A DNA stretch of 64,000 bases from Curtobacterium flaccumfaciens (GCF_013359815.1 NZ_JABMCF010000038.1:1-64000), one strand, 5' to 3'. Counted from the first letter of the stretch, positions 28,255 through 37,486 are shown. Notes: generated by a model from the letters alone, not told the origin. Translations and numbers: made by a program.

Positions 28255-28257
28255 GCT
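28252..28257 (+). promoter_or_regulatory. -10 box TAGGCT for the GAF regulator, overlapping the DUF779 stop
   Basis: TAGGCT includes the TAG stop of the preceding gene and would give a leader of about 43 bases. Confidence 0.4.
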
Positions 28258-28306
28258 GACCGCACGCGTCGCGACGGAGCGGCGGGTGGGGTCGATCGGA
28301 GGACGC

Positions 28307-29476
28307 ATGCGCGCACCCGGTCGGCTCCGCCCGCTCGTCGCCGCGTCGTGGCAGCGGTCCGCCCGGGTCGACCCCGACGCCGCCCCGGTCCTCGCCCTCG
28401 GCGACGACGAACTCGACGCCGTCCGGCACGACGGCCCCCTCGCCACCCTGCTGCCGGTGGTCCGCCGGCTGCTGCTCGATGACTCCCGCTCGGCCGGGTG
28501 CGTCGTCGCCGTCGCGGACGCCGCGGGTCGTCTCGTCTGGGTCGACGGCGCCCGCTCCACGCGTCGCGCCGCCGAGGACATGGGCTTCGTCCCCGGGGCC
28601 GACTGGTCGGAGGACCGCGTCGGCACCAGCGCGCCCGGCACGGCACTGCGTCTGGACCGTCCGGTGCAGATCCGCTCCGACGAGCACTACGCGAACGCCG
28701 TCAAGCCGTTCTCGTGCACGGCCGTCCCGGTGCACGACGTGAGCGGTGCCACCGTCGGGGTGCTCGACCTGACGGGCGACGACCGCGCTGTCGAGCGGCA
28801 CACGCTGTCGCTGCTCGCCGCCACGGTCGCCGCCGCCGAGGCCCAGCTCGCCCTCGCCGCGGTCCGCCCCCGCGCGCGGACACCGCGTGTGCCGTCGGCC
28901 GAGCTGACCGTGCTCGGGACCGACACCGCCGTGCTCAGGATCGCCGACCGTCGGGTCGAGCTGTCCGCGCGGCACTCCGAACTGCTCGTCGTGCTCGCCG
29001 CGCACCCCGCCGGCCTCGCGGCGACCGACCTCGCCGCCGCCGTCTACGGTGACCCGGGCGCGGTCGTCACCCTGCGCGCCGAGGTCGTCCGGCTGCGCCG
29101 GGTCCTCGCGCAGCACGCGCCGGACGTGACCGTGACGTCGCGGCCGTACCGGGTGACCGGGGTCCGGACCGACGTCGACGGCGTGCTGTCCGCCCTCGAA
29201 CGCGGCGCGCGCCTCCAGGCCGTCGACCGGTACGCCGGACCGGTCCTGCCGGGCTCCGCCGCACCCGGCGTCGACGCGGTCCGTGACCTGGTGCGGCTGC
29301 GGTTCCGCGAGTCGGTCGTCGCCGACGGCGGCGTCGACGCCCTGCTCGCGTGGGCGCGCACCCCGGACGGTGCGACCGACGCGCTCGTGCTGCGCGCGCT
29401 GCTCACGGTGCTGCCGCGGCGGTCGCCGCGACGGGCCGGTCTCGTGGCGGCGATCGAGGCGCTCGAGGGCTCCTGA
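28307..29476 (+). CDS. GAF-domain regulator with C-terminal winged helix
   Basis: 389 residues from ATG 28307, which has GGAGG 28298-28302 ahead. The N-terminal half resembles the sensor part of AcoR: LVAASWQRSARVDPD, then a GAF domain (about 50-180) with WVDGARSTRRAAEDMGFVPG, TSAPGTALRLDRPVQIRSDEHY and FSCTAVPVHD. There is no sigma-54 AAA+ domain. Instead, about 205-285 looks like an OmpR-type winged helix (LSARHSELLVVLAAHPAGLAATDL, AVVTLRAEVVRLRRVLAQ, SRPYRVTG). It probably senses an aldehyde or related metabolite and controls the two genes upstream; that is inferred from linkage. Confidence 0.82.
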   Translation: MRAPGRLRPLVAASWQRSARVDPDAAPVLALGDDELDAVRHDGPLATLLPVVRRLLLDDSRSAGCVVAVADAAGRLVWVDGARSTRRAAEDMGFVPGADWSEDRVGTSAPGTALRLDRPVQIRSDEHYANAVKPFSCTAVPVHDVSGATVGVLDLTGDDRAVERHTLSLLAATVAAAEAQLALAAVRPRARTPRVPSAELTVLGTDTAVLRIADRRVELSARHSELLVVLAAHPAGLAATDLAAAVYGDPGAVVTLRAEVVRLRRVLAQHAPDVTVTSRPYRVTGVRTDVDGVLSALERGARLQAVDRYAGPVLPGSAAPGVDAVRDLVRLRFRESVVADGGVDALLAWARTPDGATDALVLRALLTVLPRRSPRRAGLVAAIEALEGS

Positions 29477-29515
29477 GACGGTCGACGACGGGCCGGGAGG
29501 CGCGGGTCGGGCTGG

Positions 29516-29521
29516 TAGTGT
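29516..29521 (+). promoter_or_regulatory. -10 box TAGTGT of the tRNA-Leu gene
   Basis: TAGTGT ends 10 bases before the mature 5' end of the tRNA. It follows the repeat word GGCCGGGAGGCGCGGG at 29491-29506. Confidence 0.55.
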
Positions 29522-29531
29522 TGGCCTCCTC

Positions 29532-29616
29532 GCGAGTGTGGTGGAATCGGCAGACACGGGGCACTCAAAATGCTCTGCCTCACGGCGTGCGGGTTCAAGT
29601 CCCGCCACTCGTACCA
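29532..29616 (+). tRNA. tRNA-Leu (anticodon CAA)
   Basis: A class II tRNA with a long variable arm and encoded CCA (29614-29616). The acceptor arm is GCGAGTG 29532-29538 with CACTCGT 29606-29612. The anticodon loop CTCAAAA gives CAA, reading UUG. The T arm is GCGGG-TTCAAGT-CCCGC. Leu is supported by the anticodon, the 85-base length and the TGG(T)GGAATCGGCAGACA D arm. Confidence 0.95.
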
Positions 29617-29676
29617 AGCATCGATCTGCGACTGATCGATCTGCGTGGTCTGGGATCCGGCACTTCCGTCGTCTAG

Positions 29677-29682
29677 TAGGCT
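29677..29682 (+). promoter_or_regulatory. -10 box TAGGCT of the ANTAR regulator (leaderless)
   Basis: TAGGCT lies 7 bases before GTG 29690; no Shine-Dalgarno is visible. This sets the start. Confidence 0.6.
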
Positions 29683-29689
29683 TTCGTCC

Positions 29690-30295
29690 GTGAGTGACAC
29701 AGAAGCAACAGCACCAGCACCCCGTCGCGTCGTCGTCGCCGAGGACGAGTCGCTCATCCGCCTCGACATCGTGGAGATCCTCCGCGACAACGGGTTCGAC
29801 GTGGTCGGTGAAGCCGGTGACGGTGAGACCGCCGTCCAGCTCGCGACCGACCTCCGCCCCGACCTCGTCGTGATGGACGTCAAGATGCCCCAGCTCGACG
29901 GCATCTCCGCAGCCGAGAAGCTGTCCAAGAACCACATCGCACCCGTCGTCCTGCTGACCGCGTTCAGCCAGAAGGACCTCGTCGAGCGTGCCACCGAGGC
30001 CGGTGCGCTGGCCTACGTGGTCAAGCCCTTCACCCCGAACGACCTGCTCCCCGCGATCGAGATCGCCCTCTCGCGGTACCAGCAGATCATCACGCTCGAG
30101 GCCGAGGTCGCCGACCTCGTCGAGCGCTTCGAGACCCGCAAGCTCGTCGACCGTGCCAAGGGCCTGCTGAACGAGAAGATGGGCCTCACCGAGCCCGAGG
30201 CGTTCCGCTGGATCCAGAAGGCCTCGATGGACCGCCGCCTGACCATGCACGACGTCGCGAAGGCGATCATCGAGCAGCTCAGCGCCAAGAAGTAG
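29690..30295 (+). CDS. pdtaR: ANTAR-domain response regulator (PdtaR-like)
   Basis: 201 residues. Receiver domain (about 14-130): acidic pair in VVAEDESLIRLD, phospho-acceptor Asp in DLVVMDVKMPQLDG, Thr in VVLLTAFS and Lys in YVVKPF. The C-terminal ANTAR domain (about 140-196) has the RNA-binding three-helix pattern (RKLVDRAKGLLNEKMGLTEPEAFRWIQKASMDRRLTM). ANTAR proteins bind paired RNA hairpins and prevent termination. The family member next to polA in Actinobacteria is PdtaR; its kinase PdtaS is elsewhere. A strong terminator follows. Confidence 0.93.
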   Translation: MSDTEATAPAPRRVVVAEDESLIRLDIVEILRDNGFDVVGEAGDGETAVQLATDLRPDLVVMDVKMPQLDGISAAEKLSKNHIAPVVLLTAFSQKDLVERATEAGALAYVVKPFTPNDLLPAIEIALSRYQQIITLEAEVADLVERFETRKLVDRAKGLLNEKMGLTEPEAFRWIQKASMDRRLTMHDVAKAIIEQLSAKK

Positions 30296-30317
30296 TCAGC
30301 GCACCACCGTCGCTCAC

Positions 30318-30354
30318 GGAACGCCGCCGGACCCCCTGGGGTCGGCGGCGTTCC
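30318..30354 (+). terminator. Terminator after the ANTAR gene
   Basis: An 11-bp stem (30318-30328 with 30344-30354) continues as a 6-bp stem (30330-30335 with 30338-30343) across a one-base bulge. Confidence 0.8.
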
Positions 30355-30412
30355 TGCGTCCGGGGGCGGGGCGTGTGCCGCGACCACCTGGCAGGCTGGA
30401 GCCCTGGACGAC

Positions 30413-30874
30413 GTGGTGATCCGGGCCTCCCGGCCTGACGACATGCCGGCGGTGGCGGACCTGCGGTGGCGGTGGAGCGTCGACGAGGACGGCCGCTCGC
30501 CGGTGCAGACGCCGGGGGAGTACCGCAGGGCGATGACGGACTTCGCCGCCCGTCACCGTGAGTCGCACCGGTGCGTGGTCGCCGAGCGGGACGGCGTGGT
30601 GCTCGGCATGGCGTGGCTTGCGGTCCACCCGCGACCGCCGGCGCCGCACGTCGACGGTGACCGGTTCGCCGCTGAGCTGCAGACGGTCTACGTGCACCCG
30701 GAGCTGCGCGGTTCCGGCGTCGCCGGACGCCTCGTGACGGCGCTGCTCGCGGTCGCCGACGAACTCGGCGTGGAGCGGACGTCGGTGCACTCGAGCGTGG
30801 ACGGCGAGCGGCTCTACCGGAGGCTCGGGTTCGGCGACGCCCGCCTGCTGCTGCAGCGGCCGCCGGAGGACTGA
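30413..30874 (+). CDS. GNAT family N-acetyltransferase
   Basis: 153 residues. The acetyl-CoA motif A is clear: LQTVYVHPELRGSGVAGRLVTALLAVA (about 87-113), with the R/Q-x-x-G-x-G/A loop RGSGVA. The C-terminal ERTSVHSSVDGERLYRRLGFGDA is the usual motif B. The substrate is unknown. Two adjacent GTG codons (30413, 30416) are possible starts; neither has a good ribosome site. It is convergent with the thioesterase, 16 bases apart. Confidence 0.88.
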   Translation: MVIRASRPDDMPAVADLRWRWSVDEDGRSPVQTPGEYRRAMTDFAARHRESHRCVVAERDGVVLGMAWLAVHPRPPAPHVDGDRFAAELQTVYVHPELRGSGVAGRLVTALLAVADELGVERTSVHSSVDGERLYRRLGFGDARLLLQRPPED

Positions 30875-30890
30875 GCCGTCGGTCCGTCGG

Positions 30891-31313
30891 TCAGCGACGC
30901 TCGCGGATCATGTTCGTGATCCGCACGGTGGAGCAGCGACGACCCTGGTCGTCGGTCAGGACGATCTCGTGGGTGGTGAGCGTGCCGCCCAGGTGGATGG
31001 CGGTGCACGTGCCCGTGACGATGCCGCTCGTGGCGCTGCGGGAGTGCGAGGCGCTGAGCTCGATGCCGACGGCGTAGCGGCCGGGCCCGGCGTGCACGTT
31101 CGCGGCCATCGAACCGAGGCTCTCCGCGAGGACGACGTAGGCGCCGCCGTGCAGCAGGCCGACCGGCTGGCGGTTGCCCTCGACGGGGATCGAACCGACC
31201 GCCCGCTCGGCCGAGAGCTCGGTGATGACCATGCCCATCTTCTCGGCCAGCTCACCCATGCCGCGTTCATCGAGGCGGGGATCGATCGTGGTCGATGCGG
31301 TGTCGTCGGTCAC
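30891..31313 (-). CDS. Hotdog-fold thioesterase (PaaI family)
   Basis: 140 residues from GTG 31313. The hotdog core NRQPVGLLHGGAYVVLAESLGSMAA carries the conserved HGG and an acidic residue in the central helix, the catalytic region of PaaI/YbgC-type acyl-CoA thioesterases. VGIELSASHSRSATSGIVTG forms the sheet edge. A thioesterase at this position next to polA is common in Actinobacteria. The natural acyl-CoA is unknown. It is divergent from polA with 47 bases between. Confidence 0.9.
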   Translation of the reverse strand: MTDDTASTTIDPRLDERGMGELAEKMGMVITELSAERAVGSIPVEGNRQPVGLLHGGAYVVLAESLGSMAANVHAGPGRYAVGIELSASHSRSATSGIVTGTCTAIHLGGTLTTHEIVLTDDQGRRCSTVRITNMIRERR

Positions 31314-31348
31314 GGTCTGCGTCGACCTTCCGTGTCAGCGGGCGTCGG

Positions 31349-31354
31349 TAGGCT
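31349..31354 (+). promoter_or_regulatory. -10 box TAGGCT of polA (leaderless)
   Basis: TAGGCT ends 6 bases before the GTG start at 31361; no Shine-Dalgarno is present. Confidence 0.6.
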
Positions 31355-31360
31355 GTCCGG

Positions 31361-34030
31361 GTGTCGGACTCCGCAAAGCCTACCCTCATGGTCATCGACG
31401 GCCACTCGCTCGCCTTCCGGGCCTTCTACGCGCTGCCGGTCGACAGCTTCGTGAACCGCGAGGGGCAGCACACCAACGCGATCCACGGCTTCATCTCGAT
31501 GCTGCTGATGCTGCTGCAGCGCGAGAAGCCCACCCACCTGGCGGTGGCGTTCGACATCTCCCGGTTCTCGTTCCGCACCCGCGAGTACGCCGAGTACAAG
31601 GGCACCCGCTCTGAGACCCCGGCCGAGTTCAAGGGGCAGATCCCGCTCCTGCAGCAGGCGCTCGAGGCGATGGGCATCACCACCGTCACGAAAGAGGACT
31701 ACGAGGCCGACGACATCCTCGCGACCCTCTCCAAGCAGGGTGCCGACCAGGGCTTCACGGTCTACGTGGTCTCCGGTGACCGCGACTCGATCCAGCTCGT
31801 CAACGACGACGTCACGCTGCTCTACCCGTCCGTCCGCGGTGTCTCCGAACTCACCCGCTACGACCGCGACAAGGTCTACGAGCGCTACGGCATCGAGCCC
31901 CACCAGTACCCGGACATCGCCGCACTCGTCGGCGAGACCAGCGACAACCTGATCGGCATCGACAAGGTCGGCGAGAAGACCGCGGTCAAGTGGGTGACCC
32001 AGTACGGGTCGCTCGACGGCGTCCTCGAGCACGCCGACGAGATCAAGGGCGTCGTCGGCAACAACCTGCGCGAGCAGCAGGACCGGGCGATCCGGAACCG
32101 CCGGCTCAACCGCCTGGTCACCGACGTCGAGCTGCCCGTCGGTCCCGCCGACGTCGCGCTCCGCCCGGTCGACGAGACCGCGGTGCGCGAGCTCTTCGCC
32201 AAGCTGCAGTTCCGCACGCTGCTCGACCGCGTCTTCAAGGTGGCCGGGTCGGGCGACCCCGCGGAGCCCGCGGCCGAGGGAACCGTCGACGACGGCGCGC
32301 CGACGCCGCCGCCCGTCAAGACCCTGATCGACGAAGAGCTCGGCTACTGGCTCGAGCGCCGAAACGCGACCGAGGCGGCGAACGGCTACGGCGTCGCGGT
32401 CGAGGTCATCGACGGACGCCTCAGCGCCATCGGCATCGCGACCCACGACGACGCCGTGCTGGTACCGGGCGGCAGCGGCGCGCAGGACTACGAGCAGCTC
32501 TCGGCCTGGTTCGCCTCCGACGCCCCGAAGCACTTCCACGACGCCAAGGCCGCGATCAAGGCGCTCGGCACCGCCGGCTTCGTCGTGAACGGCATCGCCG
32601 GCGACGCCCGGATCATGGGGTGGCTCGCGCAGCCCGGCAAGCAGGGACAGCCACTGTCCGACCTCGTCTACCAGGAGCTCGGCGAAGAACTGCCGACGGC
32701 CGACCCGAACCAGCTGGTCCCCGAGACCGACCCGGTCAACGTCGGGGTGCACGCGTGGTTCGTGCTCCGCGTCACCACGGCCCTGCGCGCCCGGATCGAC
32801 GCGTCCTCGCTGCAGGTCCTCGACGACATCGAGCTGCCGCTCGTCTCGGTGCTCGCGGGCATGGAGACCATCGGCGTCGGCATCGACCGCCCGGTGCTCA
32901 CCGGCCTGTCGAAGGAACTCGGGGAGCGCGCCGCCGACCTCGCGCAGCAGGCCTTCGCCGAGATCGGGCACGAGGTCAACCTCGGATCGCCGAAGCAGCT
33001 GCAGGAAGTCCTGTTCACCGAGCTCGCGATGCCGAAGACCCGCAAGACCAAGACCGGGTTCTCGACCGACGCCGCGAGCCTGGCCGACCTGCAGGAACAG
33101 CACCCGCACCCGTTCCTCGGGCTCCTGCTGCAGCACCGCGACGCCACGAAGCTCCGGCAGATCGTCGACACGCTCGACGCCGCCGTGGTCGACGGGCGCA
33201 TCCACACCCGCTACGAGCAGACCGGTACGAGCACCGGCCGGGTCTCGTCGACCGACCCGAACCTGCAGAACATCCCGGTGAAGACGGCCGTCGGTCGCCG
33301 GATCCGGTCGGCGTTCGCGGTGGCCGAGCCGTACACGACGCTCGTCACCGCCGACTACTCACAGATCGAGATGCGGATCATGGCGCACCTCTCCGGCGAC
33401 CCGGGGCTCATCCAGGCCTTCAACGAGGGCGAGGACCTGCACCGCTTCGTCGGCGCCCGGGTGTTCGGCGTCGACCCGTCCGAGGTCTCCAACGAGATGC
33501 GCACCAAGGTCAAGGCGATGTCCTACGGCCTGGCCTACGGGCTGAGCGCCTTCGGTCTGTCGAAGCAGCTGCGCATCGAGCAGTCCGAGGCCCGCACCCT
33601 GATGACCGAGTACTTCGCTCGCTTCGGCGCTGTGCGCGACTACCTGCGCAACGTCGTCAAGCAGGCGCGCGAGGACGGCTACACCGAGACGATCTTCGGT
33701 CGCCGTCGCCCGTTCCCCGACCTGAAGAGCCCGAACCGGGTCCTGCGCGAGAACGCCGAACGCGCCGCGCTGAACGCCCCGATCCAGGGTTCGGCCGCCG
33801 ACATCATCAAGATCGCGATGCTCGGGGTCGCCGACGACCTGCGCGAAGGCGAGCTGCAGTCGCACCTGCTGCTCCAGGTGCACGACGAGCTCATCCTCGA
33901 GGTCGCGCCCGGTGAGCAGGAGCGTGTCGAGGAGATCCTCCGCACCCGGATGGGCAGCGCTGCCGAGCTGAGTGTCCCGCTCGACGTCTCGGTCGGCGTG
34001 GGGCCGAACTGGGAGAGCGCCGCCCACTGA
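31361..34030 (+). CDS. polA: DNA polymerase I
   Basis: 889 residues. It fills gaps and removes RNA primers. The 5'-3' exonuclease domain (1 to about 300) has MVIDGHSLAFRAFYALP, EADDILATL, VVSGDRDSIQLV and GIDKVGEKTA. The middle 3'-5' exonuclease-like domain (about 320-470) has lost the DxE metal pair (AVEVIDGRLSAIG in its place), so no proofreading is expected, as is usual in this phylum. The polymerase domain has motif A DYSQIEMRIMAHLSGD, motif B RTKVKAMSYGLAYGLS and motif C LQVHDELILEV. GTG 31361 is the leaderless start. Confidence 0.97.
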   Translation: MSDSAKPTLMVIDGHSLAFRAFYALPVDSFVNREGQHTNAIHGFISMLLMLLQREKPTHLAVAFDISRFSFRTREYAEYKGTRSETPAEFKGQIPLLQQALEAMGITTVTKEDYEADDILATLSKQGADQGFTVYVVSGDRDSIQLVNDDVTLLYPSVRGVSELTRYDRDKVYERYGIEPHQYPDIAALVGETSDNLIGIDKVGEKTAVKWVTQYGSLDGVLEHADEIKGVVGNNLREQQDRAIRNRRLNRLVTDVELPVGPADVALRPVDETAVRELFAKLQFRTLLDRVFKVAGSGDPAEPAAEGTVDDGAPTPPPVKTLIDEELGYWLERRNATEAANGYGVAVEVIDGRLSAIGIATHDDAVLVPGGSGAQDYEQLSAWFASDAPKHFHDAKAAIKALGTAGFVVNGIAGDARIMGWLAQPGKQGQPLSDLVYQELGEELPTADPNQLVPETDPVNVGVHAWFVLRVTTALRARIDASSLQVLDDIELPLVSVLAGMETIGVGIDRPVLTGLSKELGERAADLAQQAFAEIGHEVNLGSPKQLQEVLFTELAMPKTRKTKTGFSTDAASLADLQEQHPHPFLGLLLQHRDATKLRQIVDTLDAAVVDGRIHTRYEQTGTSTGRVSSTDPNLQNIPVKTAVGRRIRSAFAVAEPYTTLVTADYSQIEMRIMAHLSGDPGLIQAFNEGEDLHRFVGARVFGVDPSEVSNEMRTKVKAMSYGLAYGLSAFGLSKQLRIEQSEARTLMTEYFARFGAVRDYLRNVVKQAREDGYTETIFGRRRPFPDLKSPNRVLRENAERAALNAPIQGSAADIIKIAMLGVADDLREGELQSHLLLQVHDELILEVAPGEQERVEEILRTRMGSAAELSVPLDVSVGVGPNWESAAH

Positions 34031-34068
34031 CCCGGGCGGCCCGGGGGTCCTGTCGACCCGAGGGTCGG

Positions 34069-34074
34069 TAGGGT
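34069..34074 (+). promoter_or_regulatory. -10 box TAGGGT of the DUF885 gene (leaderless)
   Basis: TAGGGT ends 6 bases before ATG 34081. Confidence 0.55.
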
Positions 34075-34080
34075 CGGGGC

Positions 34081-35760
34081 ATGAGCGAAGAGCGTCCTGT
34101 CCGCCAGCCGTCCGCCGTCGACCGCGTCGCCGAGGACTGGGTCACCACCCTCGTCGACCTCGACCCGACGACCGCCACGTACATCGGCGTCCCGGGGCGC
34201 ACGGGGGAGTACGGCGACACCTCGCCCGCCGGCGCAGCCGCGATGGCCGAGGCCGCGCGCGGTGCGAAGCGTGCGCTCGACGCCGCTCCCGCCGTCGACT
34301 CCGTGGACCAGGTGACGAAGGCCGACCTCGGAGCCGAGCTGGACCTGGTGCAGGAGTCGTACGAGCGCAAGCTGCACCTCCGCGACCTGAACGTCATCGC
34401 GAGCCCGGCGCAGTCGGTCCGCGAGATCATCGACCTGATGCCGACCGCGACCGAGGGCGACTGGCAGGACATCGCGAGCCGACTGCACGCGCTGCCCGAC
34501 GCGCTCGAGGGCATCCGCGAGACCCTGCTCGAGGGCACCCGCGAGGACGTCACCCCGGCGAAGCGCCAGGTCGCGCTCATCGCCGAGCAGGCGGCGCGAA
34601 CCGGCGCCGAGGGCGGGATGTTCCGTCAGCTGGCCGACTCCGCGGCGTTCGAGGGCGACGGCCCCGTGCCGGAGACGCTCCGAGCAGACCTGCACCGTGG
34701 TGCCGAGGTCGCCGCGGCGGCCTACCGCTCGTTCGGCCAGTTCCTGGAGCACGAGCTGCTGCCGCTCGCCACCCCCGTCGATGCCGTCGGTCGCGAGGCC
34801 TACGAGCTGCACTCGCGCCGGTTCCTCGGCGCGGTCGTCGACCTCGACGAGACGTACGAGTGGGGCCTCGAGGAACTCGCGCGCATGCGGGACGAGCAGG
34901 AGCGCATCGCCGACCGCATCGAGTCCGGCGCGAGCGTCGCCCGGGCGATCGAGGTGCTCGACACCGACCCGTCCCGGATCCTGCACGGCACCGACGCGCT
35001 GCAGCGGTGGATGCAGGAGACGAGCGACGCGTCGATCGCCGCGATGGCCGGGACGTACTTCGACATCCCGGACCCGATCCGTCGCCTCGAGTGCCGGATC
35101 GCCCCCACGCAGGAGGGCGGCATCTACTACAGCGGCCCCTCCGATGACTTCTCCCGTGCCGGCCGCATGTGGTGGTCCGTCCCCGAGGGCGTCACCGAGT
35201 TCGGCACCTGGCGCGAGAAGACGACGGTCTACCACGAGGGCGTCCCCGGACACCACCTGCAGATCAGCCAGGGCGTCTACAACCGCGGCGAACTGAACAC
35301 GTGGCGCCGGCAGCTGTCCGGGTCCTCCGGCCACGTCGAGGGCTGGGCGCTGTACGCCGAACGGCTGATGGAGCAGCTCGGGTTCCTCGACGACGACGGG
35401 GACCGCCTCGGCATGCTCGACGGGCAGCGGATGCGTGCGGCCCGCGTCGTGCTGGACATCGGCGTGCACCTGCAGAAGACGAACCCTGACGGCGGCGGCT
35501 GGACGTGGGAGTACGCGCTCGACTTCATGGGGCAGAACGTGAACATGGACCCCGCGTTCGTCCGGTTCGAGGTCGCCCGGTACTTCGGGTGGCCGGGGCA
35601 GGCCCCCTCGTACAAGGTGGGTCAGCGCGTCTGGGAGTCCATCCGCGACGAGGTCGCTGCCCGCGAGGGAGCCGACTTCGACCTGAAGGCGTTCCACCAC
35701 CGTGCGCTCTCCCTCGGCAGCATCGGCCTCGACACCCTGCGGACCGCCCTGGTCGGGTGA
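34081..35760 (+). CDS. DUF885 family protein, probable metalloprotease-like
   Basis: 559 residues. DUF885 proteins are long helical proteins with a thermolysin-like zinc motif variant; here it is TVYHEGVPGHHLQISQG (HExxxGHH, about 383-399), followed by SGSSGHVEGWALYAERLMEQLG, which supplies the third ligand. The N-terminus shows no signal peptide, so it is likely cytosolic. Substrates are unknown; peptidase activity is inferred from the zinc motif. It lies between polA and rpsA on its own probable promoter. Confidence 0.88.
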   Translation: MSEERPVRQPSAVDRVAEDWVTTLVDLDPTTATYIGVPGRTGEYGDTSPAGAAAMAEAARGAKRALDAAPAVDSVDQVTKADLGAELDLVQESYERKLHLRDLNVIASPAQSVREIIDLMPTATEGDWQDIASRLHALPDALEGIRETLLEGTREDVTPAKRQVALIAEQAARTGAEGGMFRQLADSAAFEGDGPVPETLRADLHRGAEVAAAAYRSFGQFLEHELLPLATPVDAVGREAYELHSRRFLGAVVDLDETYEWGLEELARMRDEQERIADRIESGASVARAIEVLDTDPSRILHGTDALQRWMQETSDASIAAMAGTYFDIPDPIRRLECRIAPTQEGGIYYSGPSDDFSRAGRMWWSVPEGVTEFGTWREKTTVYHEGVPGHHLQISQGVYNRGELNTWRRQLSGSSGHVEGWALYAERLMEQLGFLDDDGDRLGMLDGQRMRAARVVLDIGVHLQKTNPDGGGWTWEYALDFMGQNVNMDPAFVRFEVARYFGWPGQAPSYKVGQRVWESIRDEVAAREGADFDLKAFHHRALSLGSIGLDTLRTALVG

Positions 35761-35780
35761 CGCGCCGTCGACACGCCCGG

Positions 35781-35810
35781 TTGTGGGGCCTCCGCCGGTG
35801 CGGTTAGACT
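35781..35810 (+). promoter_or_regulatory. rpsA promoter
   Basis: -35 TTGTGG (35781-35786) and -10 TAGACT (35805-35810) with an 18-base spacer. The leader would be about 100 bases and includes a GC-rich hairpin (GGGG 35861-35864 with CCCC 35873-35876, approximate). Confidence 0.65.
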
Positions 35811-35918
35811 TGTTCGGCGCAATCCGCGCCACTCAATCAATCGCCACGGCGGTGCACCACGGGGGCCGAGTCCCCGCACGCCATGGCCCGACTCATGTCC
35901 GTTCGGAGCAATCTCTAC

Positions 35919-37394
35919 ATGACAACCACTACGACCAAGGCTCCTAAGCAGGTCGCCATCAACGACATCGGTTCGGCTGATGACTTCCTGGCCGAGGTCG
36001 AGAAGACCCTGAAGTTCTTCAACGACGGTGATCTCATCTCCGGCACCGTCGTGAAGATCGACCGCGACGAGGTCCTCCTCGACGTCGGTTACAAGACCGA
36101 GGGCGTCATCCCCTCGCGCGAGCTCTCGATCAAGCACGACGTCGACCCCAACGAGGTCGTCGAGGTCGGCGACGAGGTCGAGGCCCTGGTTCTCCAGAAG
36201 GAGGACAAGGAAGGCCGTCTCATCCTGTCGAAGAAGCGCGCGCAGTACGAGCGTGCGTGGGGCGACGTCGAGAAGATCAAGGAGTCCGACGGCGTCGTGA
36301 CCGGGACGGTCATCGAGGTCGTCAAGGGCGGTCTCATCGTCGACATCGGCCTCCGTGGCTTCCTCCCCGCCTCGCTCATCGAGCTCCGTCGTGTCCGCGA
36401 CCTGACGCCGTACCTCGGCCAGGAGATCGAGGCGAAGATCCTCGAGCTCGACAAGAACCGCAACAACGTGGTCCTGTCGCGCCGTGCACTCCTCGAGCAG
36501 ACGCAGTCCGAGTCCCGGACGACGTTCCTCAACAACCTCCACAAGGGCCAGGTCCGCAAGGGCATCGTGTCCTCGATCGTCAACTTCGGTGCGTTCGTGG
36601 ACCTCGGTGGCGTCGACGGTCTCGTCCACGTCTCCGAGCTCAGCTGGAAGCACATCGAGCACGCCAGCGAGGTCGTCGAGGTCGGTCAGGAAGTCACCGT
36701 CGAGATCCTCGAGGTCGACCTGGACCGCGAGCGCGTGTCGCTCTCGCTCAAGGCGACGCAGGAGGACCCGTGGCAGGTCTTCGCCCGCACCCACGCGATC
36801 GGTCAGATCGCACCGGGCAAGGTCACGAAGCTCGTCCCGTTCGGTGCCTTCGTCCGCGTTGCCGACGGCATCGAGGGCCTCGTGCACATCTCGGAGCTCT
36901 CGAACAAGCACGTCGAGCTCGCCGAGCAGGTCGTCTCGGTCAACGACGAGGTCTTCGTCAAGATCATCGACATCGACCTCGACCGTCGCCGCATCTCGCT
37001 CAGCCTCAAGCAGGCGAACGAGGGCGTCGACCCGGAGAGCGACGAGTTCGACCCGGCGCTCTACGGCATGCCGACCGAGTACGACGACAAGGGTGACTAC
37101 AAGTACCCCGAGGGCTTCGACCCGGAGACCAACGAGTGGCTCGAGGGCTACGACACGCAGCGCACCGAGTGGGAGGGCCAGTACGCGGCCGCCCAGGGGC
37201 GTTGGGAAGCCCACAAGGCGCAGGTCGCGAAGACCATCGCCGACGAGGCGCAGGGTGGCTTCGACCTCCCGGCCACGGCTTCCTCGTCGTCGTCGACCTC
37301 GTCGTTCGCCGGCGAGACGGGTGGCGCGAGCCCCCTGGCCGACGACGCGTCGCTCGCTGCACTCCGCGAGAAGCTCAGCTCGACCAACAACTGA
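35919..37394 (+). CDS. rpsA: 30S ribosomal protein S1
   Basis: 491 residues. Four S1 RNA-binding domains are seen at about 37-106, 124-190, 209-279 and 294-364 (e.g. GTVVKIDRDEVLLDVGYKTEGVI, GIVSSIVNFGAFVDLGGVDGLVHVSELSW, GKVTKLVPFGAFVRVADGIEGLVHISEL). The C-terminal 120 residues are low-complexity, acidic then Ser-rich. Four domains is the actinobacterial pattern (six in E. coli). ATG 35919 follows CGGAGCA; an upstream ATG at 35883 is out of place for the family. A strong terminator follows. Confidence 0.96.
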   Translation: MTTTTTKAPKQVAINDIGSADDFLAEVEKTLKFFNDGDLISGTVVKIDRDEVLLDVGYKTEGVIPSRELSIKHDVDPNEVVEVGDEVEALVLQKEDKEGRLILSKKRAQYERAWGDVEKIKESDGVVTGTVIEVVKGGLIVDIGLRGFLPASLIELRRVRDLTPYLGQEIEAKILELDKNRNNVVLSRRALLEQTQSESRTTFLNNLHKGQVRKGIVSSIVNFGAFVDLGGVDGLVHVSELSWKHIEHASEVVEVGQEVTVEILEVDLDRERVSLSLKATQEDPWQVFARTHAIGQIAPGKVTKLVPFGAFVRVADGIEGLVHISELSNKHVELAEQVVSVNDEVFVKIIDIDLDRRRISLSLKQANEGVDPESDEFDPALYGMPTEYDDKGDYKYPEGFDPETNEWLEGYDTQRTEWEGQYAAAQGRWEAHKAQVAKTIADEAQGGFDLPATASSSSSTSSFAGETGGASPLADDASLAALREKLSSTNN

Positions 37395-37412
37395 TCGAGC
37401 GGTTCGTCCCGA

Positions 37413-37452
37413 CCGGAAGCCCGGCACCCCTGACAGGGTGCCGGGCTTCCGG
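37413..37452 (+). terminator. Intrinsic terminator of rpsA
   Basis: A perfect 17-bp stem (37413-37429 with 37436-37452) with a 6-base loop, followed by CGTTTCC. Confidence 0.9.
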
Positions 37453-37474
37453 CGTTTCCGGGCATCGGGGTCGT

Positions 37475-37480
37475 TACCCT
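37475..37480 (+). promoter_or_regulatory. -10 box TACCCT of coaE (leaderless)
   Basis: TACCCT ends 6 bases before GTG 37487. Confidence 0.5.
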
Positions 37481-37486
37481 GTTGCC

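Noticed and set aside
35811-35918. A riboswitch in the rpsA leader
   Set aside because: Only a short GC hairpin is visible; no known ligand-binding consensus. S1 autoregulation is possible but not shown by the sequence.
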